From the NCBI GenBank assembly GCA_907163375.1, contig CAJQUW010006357.1:1-64000 (forward strand): 64,000 bases of DNA, written 5' to 3'. Numbering within the stretch: position 1 is the stretch's first letter; each line of letters opens with the position of its first letter. The stretch is from Prostheceraeus crozeri (Eukaryota; Platyhelminthes; Polycladida; Euryleptidae). The translations under genes were made by a program, and so were the position numbers. This document shows, one piece after another, positions 43,387 to 53,195 of the stretch. The notes beneath the pieces were generated by a model that was given only the letters and a program-made list of their open reading frames with translations, had not been told where the DNA came from and searched no databases.

Positions 43387-44090
43387 TAAATGTTTATTTC
43401 ATATTGTCGTTGCTTTCATGCTGACTTACTTGAATGGGACGTAAGTGAATGATTTAACCATGTATACTTTTTCATTTGGAAATAGTTATTTTTAACTTGT
43501 AAACAATTGAAACTTTATTCTATTTCTGACATATACACTATTGAAACTTTATTTTTAACTTGTAAATTGTTGAAACTATATCTTTCATTTAGAAATAGTA
43601 GCACATATAGTTTAACTTAGAAGACTTTATATGGATGATGATATAGTTCAGTCACATTTAAGATAGCTTACACTTCTGATGTAGGGGATAGCAATCGACT
43701 GCGATCCATATGTAAAGAGCTTGTTCAACTACAGAAGAGAGAAGTGTGATATGATGCGTGTGGCGCGTGAGTGTCCTCCCATTTCATTCCATTCATCAAT
43801 TCATCTCATTGATAGAGATAGGTAGAACTCATGGTTCTCATAACACATGCAATGGAAAGTTTATAAGGTAACCTTCGACAGATGGCTAAATGTCGCCCTG
43901 GCGCGAATGCATACTACATTGAAACAGAGGCAATCACTTGCAAACATGACGCAGAGAGGTTTAACAAGATTGATCATTGCCGAATGTCCCTTGCGGTATA
44001 CATAGCTACGGGTTTCACCGCCGTCCTATACAGGAACGCCCGTCGAAAGGAAGTATTACACCGAACTTCATTTGCATTGTTACCTTCCCC
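43387..44090. other. Mostly non-coding, low confidence frame at 43882
   Basis: It contains two related phrases around GAAACTTTAT and TTTTTAACTTGTAAA (43500-43575). A 104-residue frame opens with an ATG at 43882 and runs into the duplicated block, but another frame across that block is better conserved between the copies, so I do not call the 43882 frame a gene. Confidence 0.4.
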
Positions 44091-44190
44091 TCTGTATCCA
44101 TGCTTGAAAGCATGTCGTGGGCTTGGGACCACTTTAGCTACATTAGAAGGGGCCCTTAAGAGGGCCTATGGGGCGTTCACAGGTGGAAGG
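44091..44190 (+). repeat. Direct duplication, copy 1 (about 100 bp)
   Basis: Starts CCCTCTGTATCCATGCTTGAA. It carries a perfect small palindrome CATGCTTGAAAGCATG and a GGGCCCTTAAGAGGGCC hairpin. One frame reads SMLESMSWAWDH then IRRGP and stop. The matching copy is at 44590-44693. Confidence 0.8.
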
Positions 44191-44192
44191 GA

Positions 44193-44480
44193 TTAACCTC
44201 CACCAGCCATTATTCTTCGAGCTCGCAAATCACTCTCGCGATAGATACAAAAATATATCTTATACTGTAGGTAACCTACAATGTCCTCATCGAAGAACGG
44301 TAGGTACCGACGGAGCTGACGACGGCAGTGCGCTCTTATATGGCGGAGACGCTGTTCGCTCTCCGCAATCTCAATGTCCAATATGACATACCTGAGGAGA
44401 GTGATCGGAGCATCGACCTCTATTTCCTCATAGGTCTCTCTCCACTCCTCTATCACACGTCTGCACTCGTCAAGCTCCAT
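44193..44480 (-). CDS. Hypothetical small charged protein
   Basis: A 95-residue protein from ATG at 44480 with no recognised family. It is rich in glutamate and arginine (RRVIEEWRETYEEIEV, EQRLRHIRAHCRRQLRR) and probably alpha-helical. It ends in the run RIMAGGG. It lies between the two copies of the duplicated block, on the strand opposite to their conserved short frame. Confidence 0.4.
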   Translation of the reverse strand: MELDECRRVIEEWRETYEEIEVDAPITLLRYVILDIEIAESEQRLRHIRAHCRRQLRRYLPFFDEDIVGYLQYKIYFCIYRESDLRARRIMAGGG

Positions 44481-44589
44481 CCTTAAAGTGAATGAAGCTT
44501 CTTGTCTCGTCTTATCTACCTTTCATAGGAAAGGTTAGAAGAAAGTTTTATATGACTCATACATCATTTCATTTATCTTATTGTTGCCT

Positions 44590-44693
44590 CCCCCTCTGTG
44601 TCCATGCTTGAAAGCATGTCCTGGGCTTGGGACCACTACAGCCACATTAGGAGGGGCCCTTAAGAGGACCTATGGTTCGTTCACGGGATTAGG
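44590..44693 (+). repeat. Direct duplication, copy 2
   Basis: About 90 percent like copy 1 by eye. In the SMLESMSWAWDH...IRRGP-stop frame most differences are silent or conservative (Phe/Tyr, Tyr/His), which hints that this short peptide end is translated in both copies. Confidence 0.75.
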
Positions 44694-44736
44694 TGAGTGG
44701 GTCGACTCAAGACTTTTGTAAAAACTCTGAAAATAG

Positions 44737-44792
44737 AAAGGAAATTGAATTAGATTAGAATTAGAAAATATATTTTAAAGTAACTTACTCGG
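44737..44792 (-). other. Candidate small intron
   Basis: On the minus strand, GTAAGT near 44792 and TTTCTATTTTCAG ending near 44737 would bound an intron of roughly 55 bases just downstream of the coiled-coil gene. Its exons are not established. Confidence 0.35.
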
Positions 44793-44914
44793 CTTCTTCT
44801 TTTTCACTTTTCTGACGATGAAGTCCTCCAATTGTCCGTCTATTTTCAAATTTAAATGGAGGCACTTCACCCCCTCCCCCTCGTAGCACATTTGCGTTAT
44901 ATCAGGGTCATCTG

Positions 44915-45922
44915 TCATAGTGGGCACGTCGCAGATGTCGTTCTCGTAGGGGGGAGGTGTACCTCATAGCTCCTCTTCACTCCTCTCTTCAACACACCAC
45001 TCATTCTCTCACATTCACTCCCCAACTTCTCATTTATCGCCCTCACTTCATCCACATCCTTCGCAATCACTCTCAATCTCTCACATTCAGCCTTCTCCTT
45101 CTTCAAAACACGCTTCAACTCATCACACTCAGACACCTTCGCCATCATCTCTTTCTTTTCCTCAGACCAACGCTTCTCCGCCTCCATCATCATCACCATC
45201 TCCTCTTTCATCTGCTTTATCGCAGTCACTTTCCCTTTCAACAACTCATTCTCCGCCAGCACTCTCCTATTCGTATTCTCCATCGAACTCATTCGATCCT
45301 TCATCTGATTGTATTCAAAGCAATCACTCGACCTCTGATCTTTCTGAGGCGATGAGGAGGCTTTTGGCTTTCCTAAGGTAACCTTGTCACCGAAAAGCCT
45401 CCTCATCGTCGCGTCCCGCTCTTCAACAACACTCTTCTTCTTCTGCATTACAACACCCCTCACCTCGCTCTCTTCCTCTTCACTACTCATCTCGCTCAGG
45501 GCGAGATCGCGACCGAGGTCTGCATCAGTCACTACAGGCGCTACAGGTACTTTCTCAATCACCCTCACTACAGGCACTACAGGCGCTTTCTCAATCACCC
45601 TCTCTTCAGTCGCTTTCTCAACCGCACCCTCAATTGTCTTCACCGCCTCATTCTCTTCATCCTCCAACAACAAACCCTCAAACCACGCCTTAAAATCGCT
45701 ATCCGTAATCTTCCCCGACTCACACTCCTTATGCTTTTTATAAAAATCCTCCGCCGCCTCATCCTTCCCACACTCAACACGCTCAACTACGCACACTCTC
45801 TTCAACACACGCTTCTCATGTCCATCAAACGCCGCAACATGCTTTTTCAATTCAGTTCCGCGAGCAATTCTCCCACAGGAGCATTTCCCCACGAGGAATC
45901 GTGCATTTTTCGAGGCAGTCAT
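44915..45922 (-). CDS. Hypothetical coiled-coil protein with a Cys/His N-terminus
   Basis: About 335 residues from MTASKNARF. The start shows KCSCGRIARGTELKKHVAAFDGH, a C-x-C...H...H set that may bind one zinc. The middle is acidic and repetitive (VIEKAPVVPVV, VIEKVPVAPVV, SEMSSEEEESEV). The last 130 residues form a long charged coiled coil rich in E, K and M. A splice acceptor-like CTTTGTTTTCCTTGCAG lies just before the ATG. I know no homologue. It is the last gene before the right-end repeats, and an acidic, coiled-coil scaffold or activator role is only a guess. Confidence 0.5.
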   Translation of the reverse strand: MTASKNARFLVGKCSCGRIARGTELKKHVAAFDGHEKRVLKRVCVVERVECGKDEAAEDFYKKHKECESGKITDSDFKAWFEGLLLEDEENEAVKTIEGAVEKATEERVIEKAPVVPVVRVIEKVPVAPVVTDADLGRDLALSEMSSEEEESEVRGVVMQKKKSVVEERDATMRRLFGDKVTLGKPKASSSPQKDQRSSDCFEYNQMKDRMSSMENTNRRVLAENELLKGKVTAIKQMKEEMVMMMEAEKRWSEEKKEMMAKVSECDELKRVLKKEKAECERLRVIAKDVDEVRAINEKLGSECERMSGVLKRGVKRSYEVHLPPTRTTSATCPL

Positions 45923-46206
45923 AACGTGAAACTGCAAGGAAAACAAAGTCGCTTGTTAGCAAACGAAATGATATTGTCTTACATGTAGTCGTCGAGGATA
46001 GACAAGTTAAGCTGATGAATCCGTTACAGGCATTACTCAGAGGGGATCTTATCCCATCTCCAAGGCCTCGATCCACAAATCCAACCTCTAACGGACAGAG
46101 CGTGCGTCATATCACTGTGTTGGTATTCGGATCCCGATTTTGACATGAAAATCGGTGGAGTTATTTACATCAGGAAACAAGTCTCGAGCCGAAGCTCGCC
46201 TCGTAC

Positions 46207-46690
46207 AACATTATAAATGCCTTAGTTGAATTCAGCAGGGTTGAAACCCCCGAAAAATCATCATAAATAACAAATTTAAATTTTTCAGCATTTTTGCACT
46301 ACTTATGAAATTTTATTAGTAGTCTATAAATATACCTATGATCAAGAGCTATCACATGCAACTTGAATCAAGTCAATCGGTGTACTAGAACCGAAGATAC
46401 ACCGCTTACAAGATTTAGTCACCAGCCATATACTGGGCTAACTATAAGTCAACATTATAAATGCCTTAGTTGAATTCAGCAGGGTCGAAAACCCCAAAAA
46501 ATCATCAAAAATAACAAATTTAAATTTTTCAGCATTTTTGCACTACTTATGAAATTTTATAAGTAGTCTATAAATATACCTGTGATCAAGAGCTATCACA
46601 TGTAACTTGAATCAAGTCAATCGGTGTACTAGAACCGAAGATACACCGCTTACAAGTTTCTGGCCTATTCGATCAAAGTGATCACCAGCC
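46207..46690 (+). repeat. Tandem repeat, 244-bp unit, two copies
   Basis: The unit starts AACATTATAAATGCCTTAG at 46207 and again at 46451. The copies are nearly identical, including CAATCGGTGTACTAGAACC. No coding potential was seen. It lies in the right subterminal part of Polinton 1. Confidence 0.9.
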
Positions 46691-46859
46691 ATATACTGGC
46701 TAACCTATAAGTCTGACACCTTAGCTGATATCAGCAATCGCAAAATCTTCTCCGGCTTGGAGCAGCAGCTCGGGTCTGTTCACCTACCTCTAGCAAGGTT
46801 GACAGAGCAAGTGATTTCTCAGTTGATGCTCCGTCCTTTTATAGTCGGGCAATTGTCAA

Positions 46860-48060
46860 ATCCTCGGAAAATTCCTGTTAGAAAAATGGGAAAATTAGCA
46901 TTTTTACGGTTTTCAATCGCATCTCAACTCACAACCTTGACTCCCATCCGTCTCAAAATTTCAGATCTAGCACATCTCAGTGCGGTCTGTTCATTGCGCC
47001 AGGTCCGAAGCCTTGAATCGGTCTAGTTTTTCGGCAAAAGATAGCCAAAAATGCAAAAAATTCATTATTTCAACCTCGTAAAAATTCCTAAGTTAGAAAA
47101 ATGGGAAAATTGGTATTTTTACGGTTTATCAATCGTATCTCAACTCACAACCCTGACTCCCATCCGCCTCAAAATTTCAGATCTAGCACATCTCAGTGCG
47201 GTCTGTTCATTGCGCCAGGTCCGAAGCCTTGAATCGGTCTAGTTTTTCGGCAAAAGATAGCCAAAAATGCAAAAAATTCATTATTTCAACCTCGTAAAAA
47301 TTCCTAAGTTAGAAAAATGGGAAAATTGGTATTTTTACGGTTTATCAATCGTATCTCAACTCACAACCCTGACTCCCATCCGCCTCAAAATTTCAGATCT
47401 AGAAAAATAGCCAAAAATGCGAAAAATTCATTATTTCAAAAAATGTACAATTTAATATCAGAAACTAGTGTCTTCAAAATTCCAAATCAAAAAAAAGTCC
47501 TCCAATCAGTCTCAAATTTCAGATCTACAGCCAATCCTAGCAACTCAGTGCGGTCTGATGGGTCCGAAGCCTTGAATCGGTCTAGTTTTTCGGCAAAAGA
47601 TAGCCAAAAATGCAAAAAATTCATTATTTCAACCTCGTAAAAATTCCTAAGTTAGAAAAATGGGAAAATTGGTATTTTTACGGTTTTCAATCGTATCTCA
47701 ACTCACAACCCTGACTCCCATCCGCCTCAAAATTTCAGATCTAGCACATCTCAGTGCGGTCTGTTCATTGCGCCAGGTGCGAAGCCTTGAATCGGTCTAG
47801 TTTTTCGGCAAAAAATAGCCAAAAATGCGAAAAATTCATTATTTCAAAAAATGTACAATTTAATATCAGAAGTAGTGTTTTCAATGAACTCCAAATCAAA
47901 AAGTCTGACTCCAATCAGTCTCAAAATTTCAGATCTAGCACAACTCAGTGCGGTCTGTTCATTGAAGCAGGTCCGAAGCCTTCAATCGATCTAGTTTTTA
48001 GGCAAAAAATAGCCAAAAATGCAAAAAATTCGCCATCTTGAAAAAATTTGAAAATTTTTT
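46860..48060 (+). repeat. Irregular tandem repeat, about 216-bp unit
   Basis: Four to five copies of a unit with CATTATTTCAACCTCGTAAA, AAAATGGGAAAATTGG, CTCACAACCCTGACTCCCAT, TCAGATCTAGCACATCTCAG and AGGTCCGAAGCCTTGAATCG. The phrase TTTCGGCAAAA recurs near 47030, 47246, 47590 and 47808. The first two periods are 216 bp; later copies are shortened or rearranged. Open frames here are repeat artefacts. Confidence 0.9.
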
Positions 48061-48279
48061 TCCTCAAATCATGATGGAAACACTCTTCCTAGGGTGAATA
48101 AATGACGCTGATTCCAAATCTGAAATCCGTTTTGCTCTCCGATGCTTCGTTTTGCCGCTACAGCCCAAAACGTCCCAAATTTTAACTCTGTCGTTTTTTT
48201 CGACAATTCCCAAAATCTGGCAAATCTTGTTTCTGCTCTCATTTCTAAACGACTCAACCGATTGACACCAAATTTCTAC

Positions 48280-49054
48280 AGTGAATTCGTCTCACTCTCA
48301 CCTTTCAAACGAGCTATCATATGTCTCCATCCGACCACTGGAAGGCAAGATTGAAGCAAGCTCTCCCGAGGGGGGGGGTAGGGTGGGAAAAACTTGTCGA
48401 CCTAACTTTTGACGAGAAAGACGATGGTAGCACTGGCGCATCGAAATTCGACACTTTGGAAAAAAATTTTCATTTTTACCGTACACAGTCACTCTGACAC
48501 TTAGGATTTTTTCAACCTTTCCTAAAATCTTGTAACCGCTCTAACTTTTGAACGGCTGATCGGATTGACTCGCGCCAAAAAATGTCATAGTTTAGTTTTT
48601 CATCCTCTTTCGAATGCAACCCAAACGAACAAAATCCGTCCACTAGAAGCCGAGATAGCAGCTAGCTCTCCCGGGGGGGTAGGGTGGGAAAAACTTGTGG
48701 ACCTAACTTTTGACGAGGAAGACGATGGTAGCACTGGCGCATCGAATTTCGACACTTTGGATTTCCTCCCTCCCCCCCCCGGGGTGGAAAACTTGTCGAT
48801 CCAACTTTTGATGAGGAAGACGATGGTAGCACTCGCGCATTGGATTTCCTCCCCCCCCCGGGTTGGAAAAACTTGTCGAGCCCATTTTTGACGAGGAAGA
48901 CGATGGACACCACGTCCACCAGGCCGGCACCCAAGCCCACCAGGCCAGCACAACACCCCAGGACAGGGAGGAGGAGGAGGAAGAGAGGAGGGGGGGTAGG
49001 GTGGGAAACGGCCGCCATCTTGCGCTATCTGGTGTTTGTCACTTGCTTACTACT
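48280..49054 (-). repeat. Right terminal inverted repeat of Polinton 1
   Basis: Reverse complement of the left end. It is longer than the left one because an extra stretch (about 48470-48670, with CTAACTTTTGAACGGCTGATC) lies between minisatellite units. It ends CTTGCTTACTACT at 49054. Confidence 0.9.
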
Positions 49055-49060
49055 CATGGT
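49055..49060. repeat. Target site duplication of Polinton 1, right copy (CATGGT)
   Basis: One mismatch to CATGTT at 25711-25716. Confidence 0.8.
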
Positions 49061-49834
49061 GACCGTCGTTAGAGGGACTTCCTCTGGCGATTGACTTTAG
49101 TGGAAAAGTAGAAAGAGAAGTCATCGTGAGGCAGTTGACAAAATCCAAGCATGTGTGTACAACTGACTTGACCGTAAGAAGTAGGGAGACCCCAGATGAC
49201 GGCTATTCACCAGGCTGCTTACTGTAGAACTATGCCTGTGTCTAAATTGGAATTTTGGTGTTCCTCTTCATCTTCATTCGGATGACCTGTCAGGATTCAG
49301 TTTCGAAAGCAAAAGCTTTGACAATATCTCAAGCCACAGGACCTATGATATAACTGATAAGACAAGTTAACATTCATTGACAAGTTTATAATCTACACTT
49401 AAGCGAAAATTAAATTAGAATTTATGCCACCCAGAAGGGAGACTCTTTCGGAAATTTCCGGAATTCGAAATTTTTCCAGAACTTAATTGCGCAGCCTACT
49501 GAGATTCGTCTAAAATGCAGTAATTAGATAGTGAGCGGTAGGAAGTATTCCGAAAATCAGGAATGTTATGTTGTGCATATTAAGTAAAGGTCTTGTTGCT
49601 GCTTGAGGAAAAATTAATTTTCAGAGTAGACGAAAAGATACCACTTCTGTTTCCTAAACCCTTAAACGATTATTTTATTTGATCAATGTTTCTAATATAT
49701 TATTTAGATTAATCGAATAGCGCAAGAATAGAATAAATATTCTTTTACGCTCAACTAAAATGTCGATTAAATAAGTGTCTGCATCTGTTTGCATGTACAT
49801 AGGTCTAATTACATAAATGATTATGGATTTAATT
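49061..49834. other. No gene recognised
   Basis: Flanking genomic DNA to the right of Polinton 1. No frames or repeats worth naming were seen. Confidence 0.4.
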
Positions 49835-50397
49835 AATCGAAAGTAGCCGATGTTGTTATTATTATTTTATTTCCCAAATTTTCGCCTACACAGGCCGCGT
49901 CAGGGGATAAAAGGATTTTATGTTTACAAATATCAAACGATTTTGAAAAATATTGTTAGTAAGATATCAAGGTTTCAGTAAGTAAGTAAAATCCATAGAA
50001 GTATTGATAGTATATGAAGTGCATAGATGTAATAATTACATAGATGTCATAGATGTAAAAATTACTCATGGAGGTATAAGAAGAACGTAAACAATATAAA
50101 CATTTCCTTTTTATATGAATTATGAGATAACATTCTCTATACTTGCACCTCCATGAGTAATTTTTAATTTTTACATCTATGACATCTATGTAATTATTAC
50201 ATCTATGCACTTCATATACTATCAATACTTCTATGGATTTTATTTACTTACTGAAACCTTGATATCTCACTAACAATATTTTTCAAAATCGTTTAATATT
50301 TGTAAACATAAAATCCTTTTATCCCCTGACGCGGCCTGTGTAGACGAAAATTTGGGAAATAAAATACTAATAATAACAGCATCGGCTACTTTCGATT
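49835..50397. mobile_element. Fold-back element (long inverted repeat, MITE-like)
   Basis: The left arm (49835 to about 50080, starting AATCGAAAGTAGCCGATG) matches the reverse complement of the right arm (about 50150-50397, ending CATCGGCTACTTTCGATT) almost base for base. A loop of about 65 bases lies between. There is no coding capacity; the 89-residue minus frame here is an artefact. This looks like a non-autonomous palindromic transposon. No clear target duplication was seen. Confidence 0.85.
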
Positions 50398-51211
50398 CAT
50401 TCTTTATAATGCTGTTTAAGCGGAAGTTTACTATTTTGATTATGGATTTCTAGACAATTTAGGTCAGGTAATGGCCATGATAGGCATAATACTTAAAGCC
50501 GCATATTCCCCAGAATTTTTCTTCATGTAAGCATCCTATCTTTGATTGATCAAGTCTCTAGCAAAGACATTTCGTTGATCTTCTAATGCCCTACATTTCC
50601 ATCACGCTGGAAATCTCTTTTTTTACACACTTAATTTGAGATCAGTATGTGAGTAGAATCTTTCATATATATGATTTTTTACTAAGTTTAGAGTAATTAA
50701 ACTCGGAACATGCTTTAAAATATAATTTATGATAAGGTTATTTATTATTTCTATTACTACTCTCTAGATTCACTTTAAGATTAAGTTTATCTTATGTATG
50801 AATTTCTGAGATTGCACGTTTATATTCACACACAAACACTCTAAAATGTTCACGATAAAACATGAAGTATTCAAACATCAAGTGAATCGTTATCATCATG
50901 CACTCGGGCATCCAGCGTGTTGACTAATGCTGTAAATAATGCAGAATCACTAATTTGAAAGTATTATTGCAATCACGGCGGTCGGAAAGGTAGCACTGAC
51001 ACATATACACTGTTCCGTATTAAGGTCCGTATTAGAGTATATTTAATAATAATAATAAAAAAATATATATTATTTAAGGCAAAATGGTCCTTATTAAGGT
51101 ATAAAAGGGTCCGAAATTTATTAGACATATTTTCTGAATTGCATATTCTTTGTAAATGAATTGCATAATTCTTTGTAATTCTTTGTAATTCTTTACAACT
51201 TCACTAGCGTT
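50398..51211. other. No gene recognised; short CTTTGTAATT tandem near 51148-51195
   Basis: AT-rich flank of Polinton 2 with a small array of the 10-base unit TTCTTTGTAA and an AATAAT run near 51045-51060. Confidence 0.45.
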
Positions 51212-51217
51212 CACGGG
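51212..51217. repeat. Target site duplication of Polinton 2, left copy (CACGGG)
   Basis: Exact match to 63672-63677, directly outside the inverted repeat. Confidence 0.9.
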
Positions 51218-51688
51218 AGTAGTATAGGGTATGACATCCGGCGCATCGCTTCGCTCGCACCGGATGTCACACCTTGCGAGATTTCAAAAATTTACGTAGT
51301 CTATAAATTTCAAAAATTTAGGTAGACCCCAAATTTCAAAAATTTAGGTAGTGCCAAATTTTCGAAAACATCAAAATTTCAAAAAATTTACGTAGTCCAA
51401 AAATTTCACGTGGTCGAAAATTTCACGTAGTCGAAAATTTAAGTAGTCTCAAAATATCACGTAGTCTCAATATACCAGAAGATTGTATTCAAAATATTTA
51501 TTAAAAAAATGGAAACCTCAAAAGTGGAAGAAACCTCAAAAATGGAAGGAACTTCGACGACGACGAGAATATATCCTTCGTTAATAAATGAACGTAGTTC
51601 TACTTTAATGGACATCGAAAAGATGAACATTGAAAAGATGGACATTAAGAAACACAAAGATAGAGTTAGGTATATGAAAGATAAGGAA
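51218..51688 (+). repeat. Left terminal inverted repeat of Polinton 2
   Basis: Matches the reverse complement of 63140-63671. From the tip inward: a hairpin (51233-51268), a zone of short repeats built from AAATTTCA, TTTAGGTAG and ACGTAGTC, then the first 60 or so codons of the membrane coiled-coil gene. Confidence 0.92.
51233..51268. other. Subterminal hairpin
   Basis: GACATCCGG (51233-51241) pairs with CCGGATGTC (51260-51268), with an 18-base loop holding GCATCGCTTCGCTCGC. It is mirrored near 63625-63656 with one mismatch. Confidence 0.7.
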
Positions 51689-52192
51689 TCTCAATTATTA
51701 TTAACATTAGAGCATTATGATAAATTAAGAAAGAGATGGTCTAAAGTTAAGAATGTAACACAAGGTATTGGAATACTTTTAACAATAAGTTTAGGTGCTT
51801 TAACAATTGTTATATCTTCAGGTGTTTTAGTAATTCCAGTAGTTGCTACTGCTTTAACAGGTACGGGTGTTCTTACAACATCACTTATTACAATGTTAGA
51901 TAAATCTTTAATAACTAAGAAACGAAAATCATTGAAAACTAAGCATTTACATATTAAAGAAGTCTATGACAAATTACATTACTACTTTCAAAGAGTATGT
52001 GATGATAATGTTATTACGTTAGATGAGATTGAAAAATTTGATCAAATAGCTAATGAAGTAAATAAAATATCATTTCAATTACAGTCAGAAAAAGTTGATG
52101 ACAAGAATAAACAGGATGGCAAAATTTCTAGTAATGGTAAAACTTCTATTGAGGAAACTGATAAAGTTTTTTTAGAAGAAAAAAAAACTTAA
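51509..52192 (+). CDS. Membrane/coiled-coil protein of unknown role
   Basis: A 227-residue protein from ATG at 51509. The N-terminus is charged and repetitive (EKMNIEKMDIKK), with a basic RKRWSKVKNVTQ helix before two hydrophobic helices at about residues 86-104 and 106-127 that could form a membrane hairpin. The C-terminal part is helical and charged, with DNVITLDEIEKFDQIANEV. I recall similar proteins from cnidarian and arthropod Polintons without known function. The first 60 codons lie inside the inverted repeat, so a second copy of the start faces inward at the right end (63319 leftward). Confidence 0.6.
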   Translation: METSKVEETSKMEGTSTTTRIYPSLINERSSTLMDIEKMNIEKMDIKKHKDRVRYMKDKESQLLLTLEHYDKLRKRWSKVKNVTQGIGILLTISLGALTIVISSGVLVIPVVATALTGTGVLTTSLITMLDKSLITKKRKSLKTKHLHIKEVYDKLHYYFQRVCDDNVITLDEIEKFDQIANEVNKISFQLQSEKVDDKNKQDGKISSNGKTSIEETDKVFLEEKKT

Positions 52193-52268
52193 AACGAAAC
52201 TTTCAGCAAAACTTTATTAAACAAAACTTAAGACGCCAAAGCAATAGAAAAATAATTTGTTCAGTAAA

Positions 52269-53160
52269 ATGTTTTTGTTGTATTCCAATGTTGCCACAAA
52301 ATTCAAATATTATATTTTAAAAATGGATAAAATTAAAGCTGATAATCAAAAAAGAATCCAACAATTAGATGAGTTAATAAAACAAAAAAATATTATGAAA
52401 GAAAATCATACTCAGCATAGAATGATAAAAGCTGGTATTCAATCTGATATGTTTGAAAAAATGCAGCAAACCGAGCAAGTAAAAACTGATTTTGAAAAAA
52501 CTATGGAACCATTTAAAACTCTTGAAAAAGAACTTACAAATAATGATAAACAAATTAATATAACAGATCCAGCTCACAAAACTATATTAGATGACTTTGG
52601 ATTATCAGAATCAGACATTAATAAGAAATTACCAAAATCTATGCAATTTGAACATTCTATTTCATTTATAGATGGAAAAACAATGCCTCGATTTTATCTC
52701 GGACAAAAAGAAATATTTCCATAACCTTTTCGAGGTTTAATTTTTTCACCAGATAAATCTCCTTTTAGTTTAGATAGAAATTTTGTTGATCTTTTAAGAG
52801 GAGCAGATTTAAAAAATTATGCTGTAGATGATCTCATAAAATATAAAGCTATGTTAGATAGTGTTGGTGCAGTAAAATCTCTTAGACGTTATAAACAACT
52901 AGAAGATTTATTATCAACGGGGCTAAAGTAGGAAAAGGCTTTAAAACAGAAACAACTGTATTTTTACCAGATGATCCACAAGAACTACTAAATAGATTAA
53001 ATATTTTAATATCTGCAATAAAAGAAGGACATAATTATAGTTTCAATGAAATTCATGCTATATTAAAAAGACTGTTAGAAAAGAAGATTCTAAATGAAGA
53101 GGATTATGAAAGTATAGCTGAAATATGTTGTTGTTTTAATTTTTTTATAAAAAATATTTC
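52269..53160 (+). pseudogene. Coiled-coil Polinton protein relic
   Basis: Starts with MFLLYSN or at MDKIKADNQ (52323). It is a long charged coiled coil (EKMQQTEQVKTDFEK) followed by DFGLSESDINKKLP, then a region with LNRLNILISAIKEG and ILKRLLEKKILNEEDYESI near the end. That last motif recurs in proteins next to penton genes of other Polintons as I remember them; the function is unknown. It contains breaks and is treated as fossil. Confidence 0.5.
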
Positions 53161-53195
53161 ATAAAAAAATATTTATTTAAAATTTTAACTAAAAA

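Larger units (their letters stand above)
25717..49054. mobile_element. Polinton 1 (Maverick), nearly whole
   Basis: A 23.3-kb element bounded by inverted repeats that start AGTAGTAAGCAAGTGACA and flanked by a 6-bp duplication. It carries polymerase B, retroviral-type integrase, FtsK/HerA-type ATPase, adenain-type protease, jelly-roll major capsid protein and penton-like proteins, which together define a Polinton. Additional cargo includes TBP-like, RING-like, exonuclease-like and zinc-finger proteins. Most frames are open end to end, and only about three breaks were noticed. With one mismatch in the target duplication, the insertion looks fairly young. It is treated as a fossil copy. Confidence 0.95.

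Noticed and set aside
43882-44196. 104-residue plus-strand frame
   Set aside because: Across the duplicated block its frame is less well kept than the neighbouring SMLESMSWAWDH frame, so it is probably not translated.
44957-45743. Leucine/histidine-rich and serine/threonine-rich plus-strand frames
   Set aside because: Antisense shadows of the acidic coiled-coil gene on the minus strand.
46757-48041. Chain of open frames of about 60-110 residues
   Set aside because: They repeat with the 216-bp tandem unit and carry no family motif.
46860-48060. Possible CRISPR-like spacing
   Set aside because: Units are long, irregular and without constant short repeats. Eukaryotic tandem repeats explain it.
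48565-49094. Several overlapping open frames in the right inverted repeat
   Set aside because: They mirror the left-end minisatellite on both strands and have no protein-like features.
49956-50225. 89-residue minus-strand frame
   Set aside because: It lies inside the fold-back element and spans its loop. The codons are tyrosine/isoleucine noise from AT-rich DNA.
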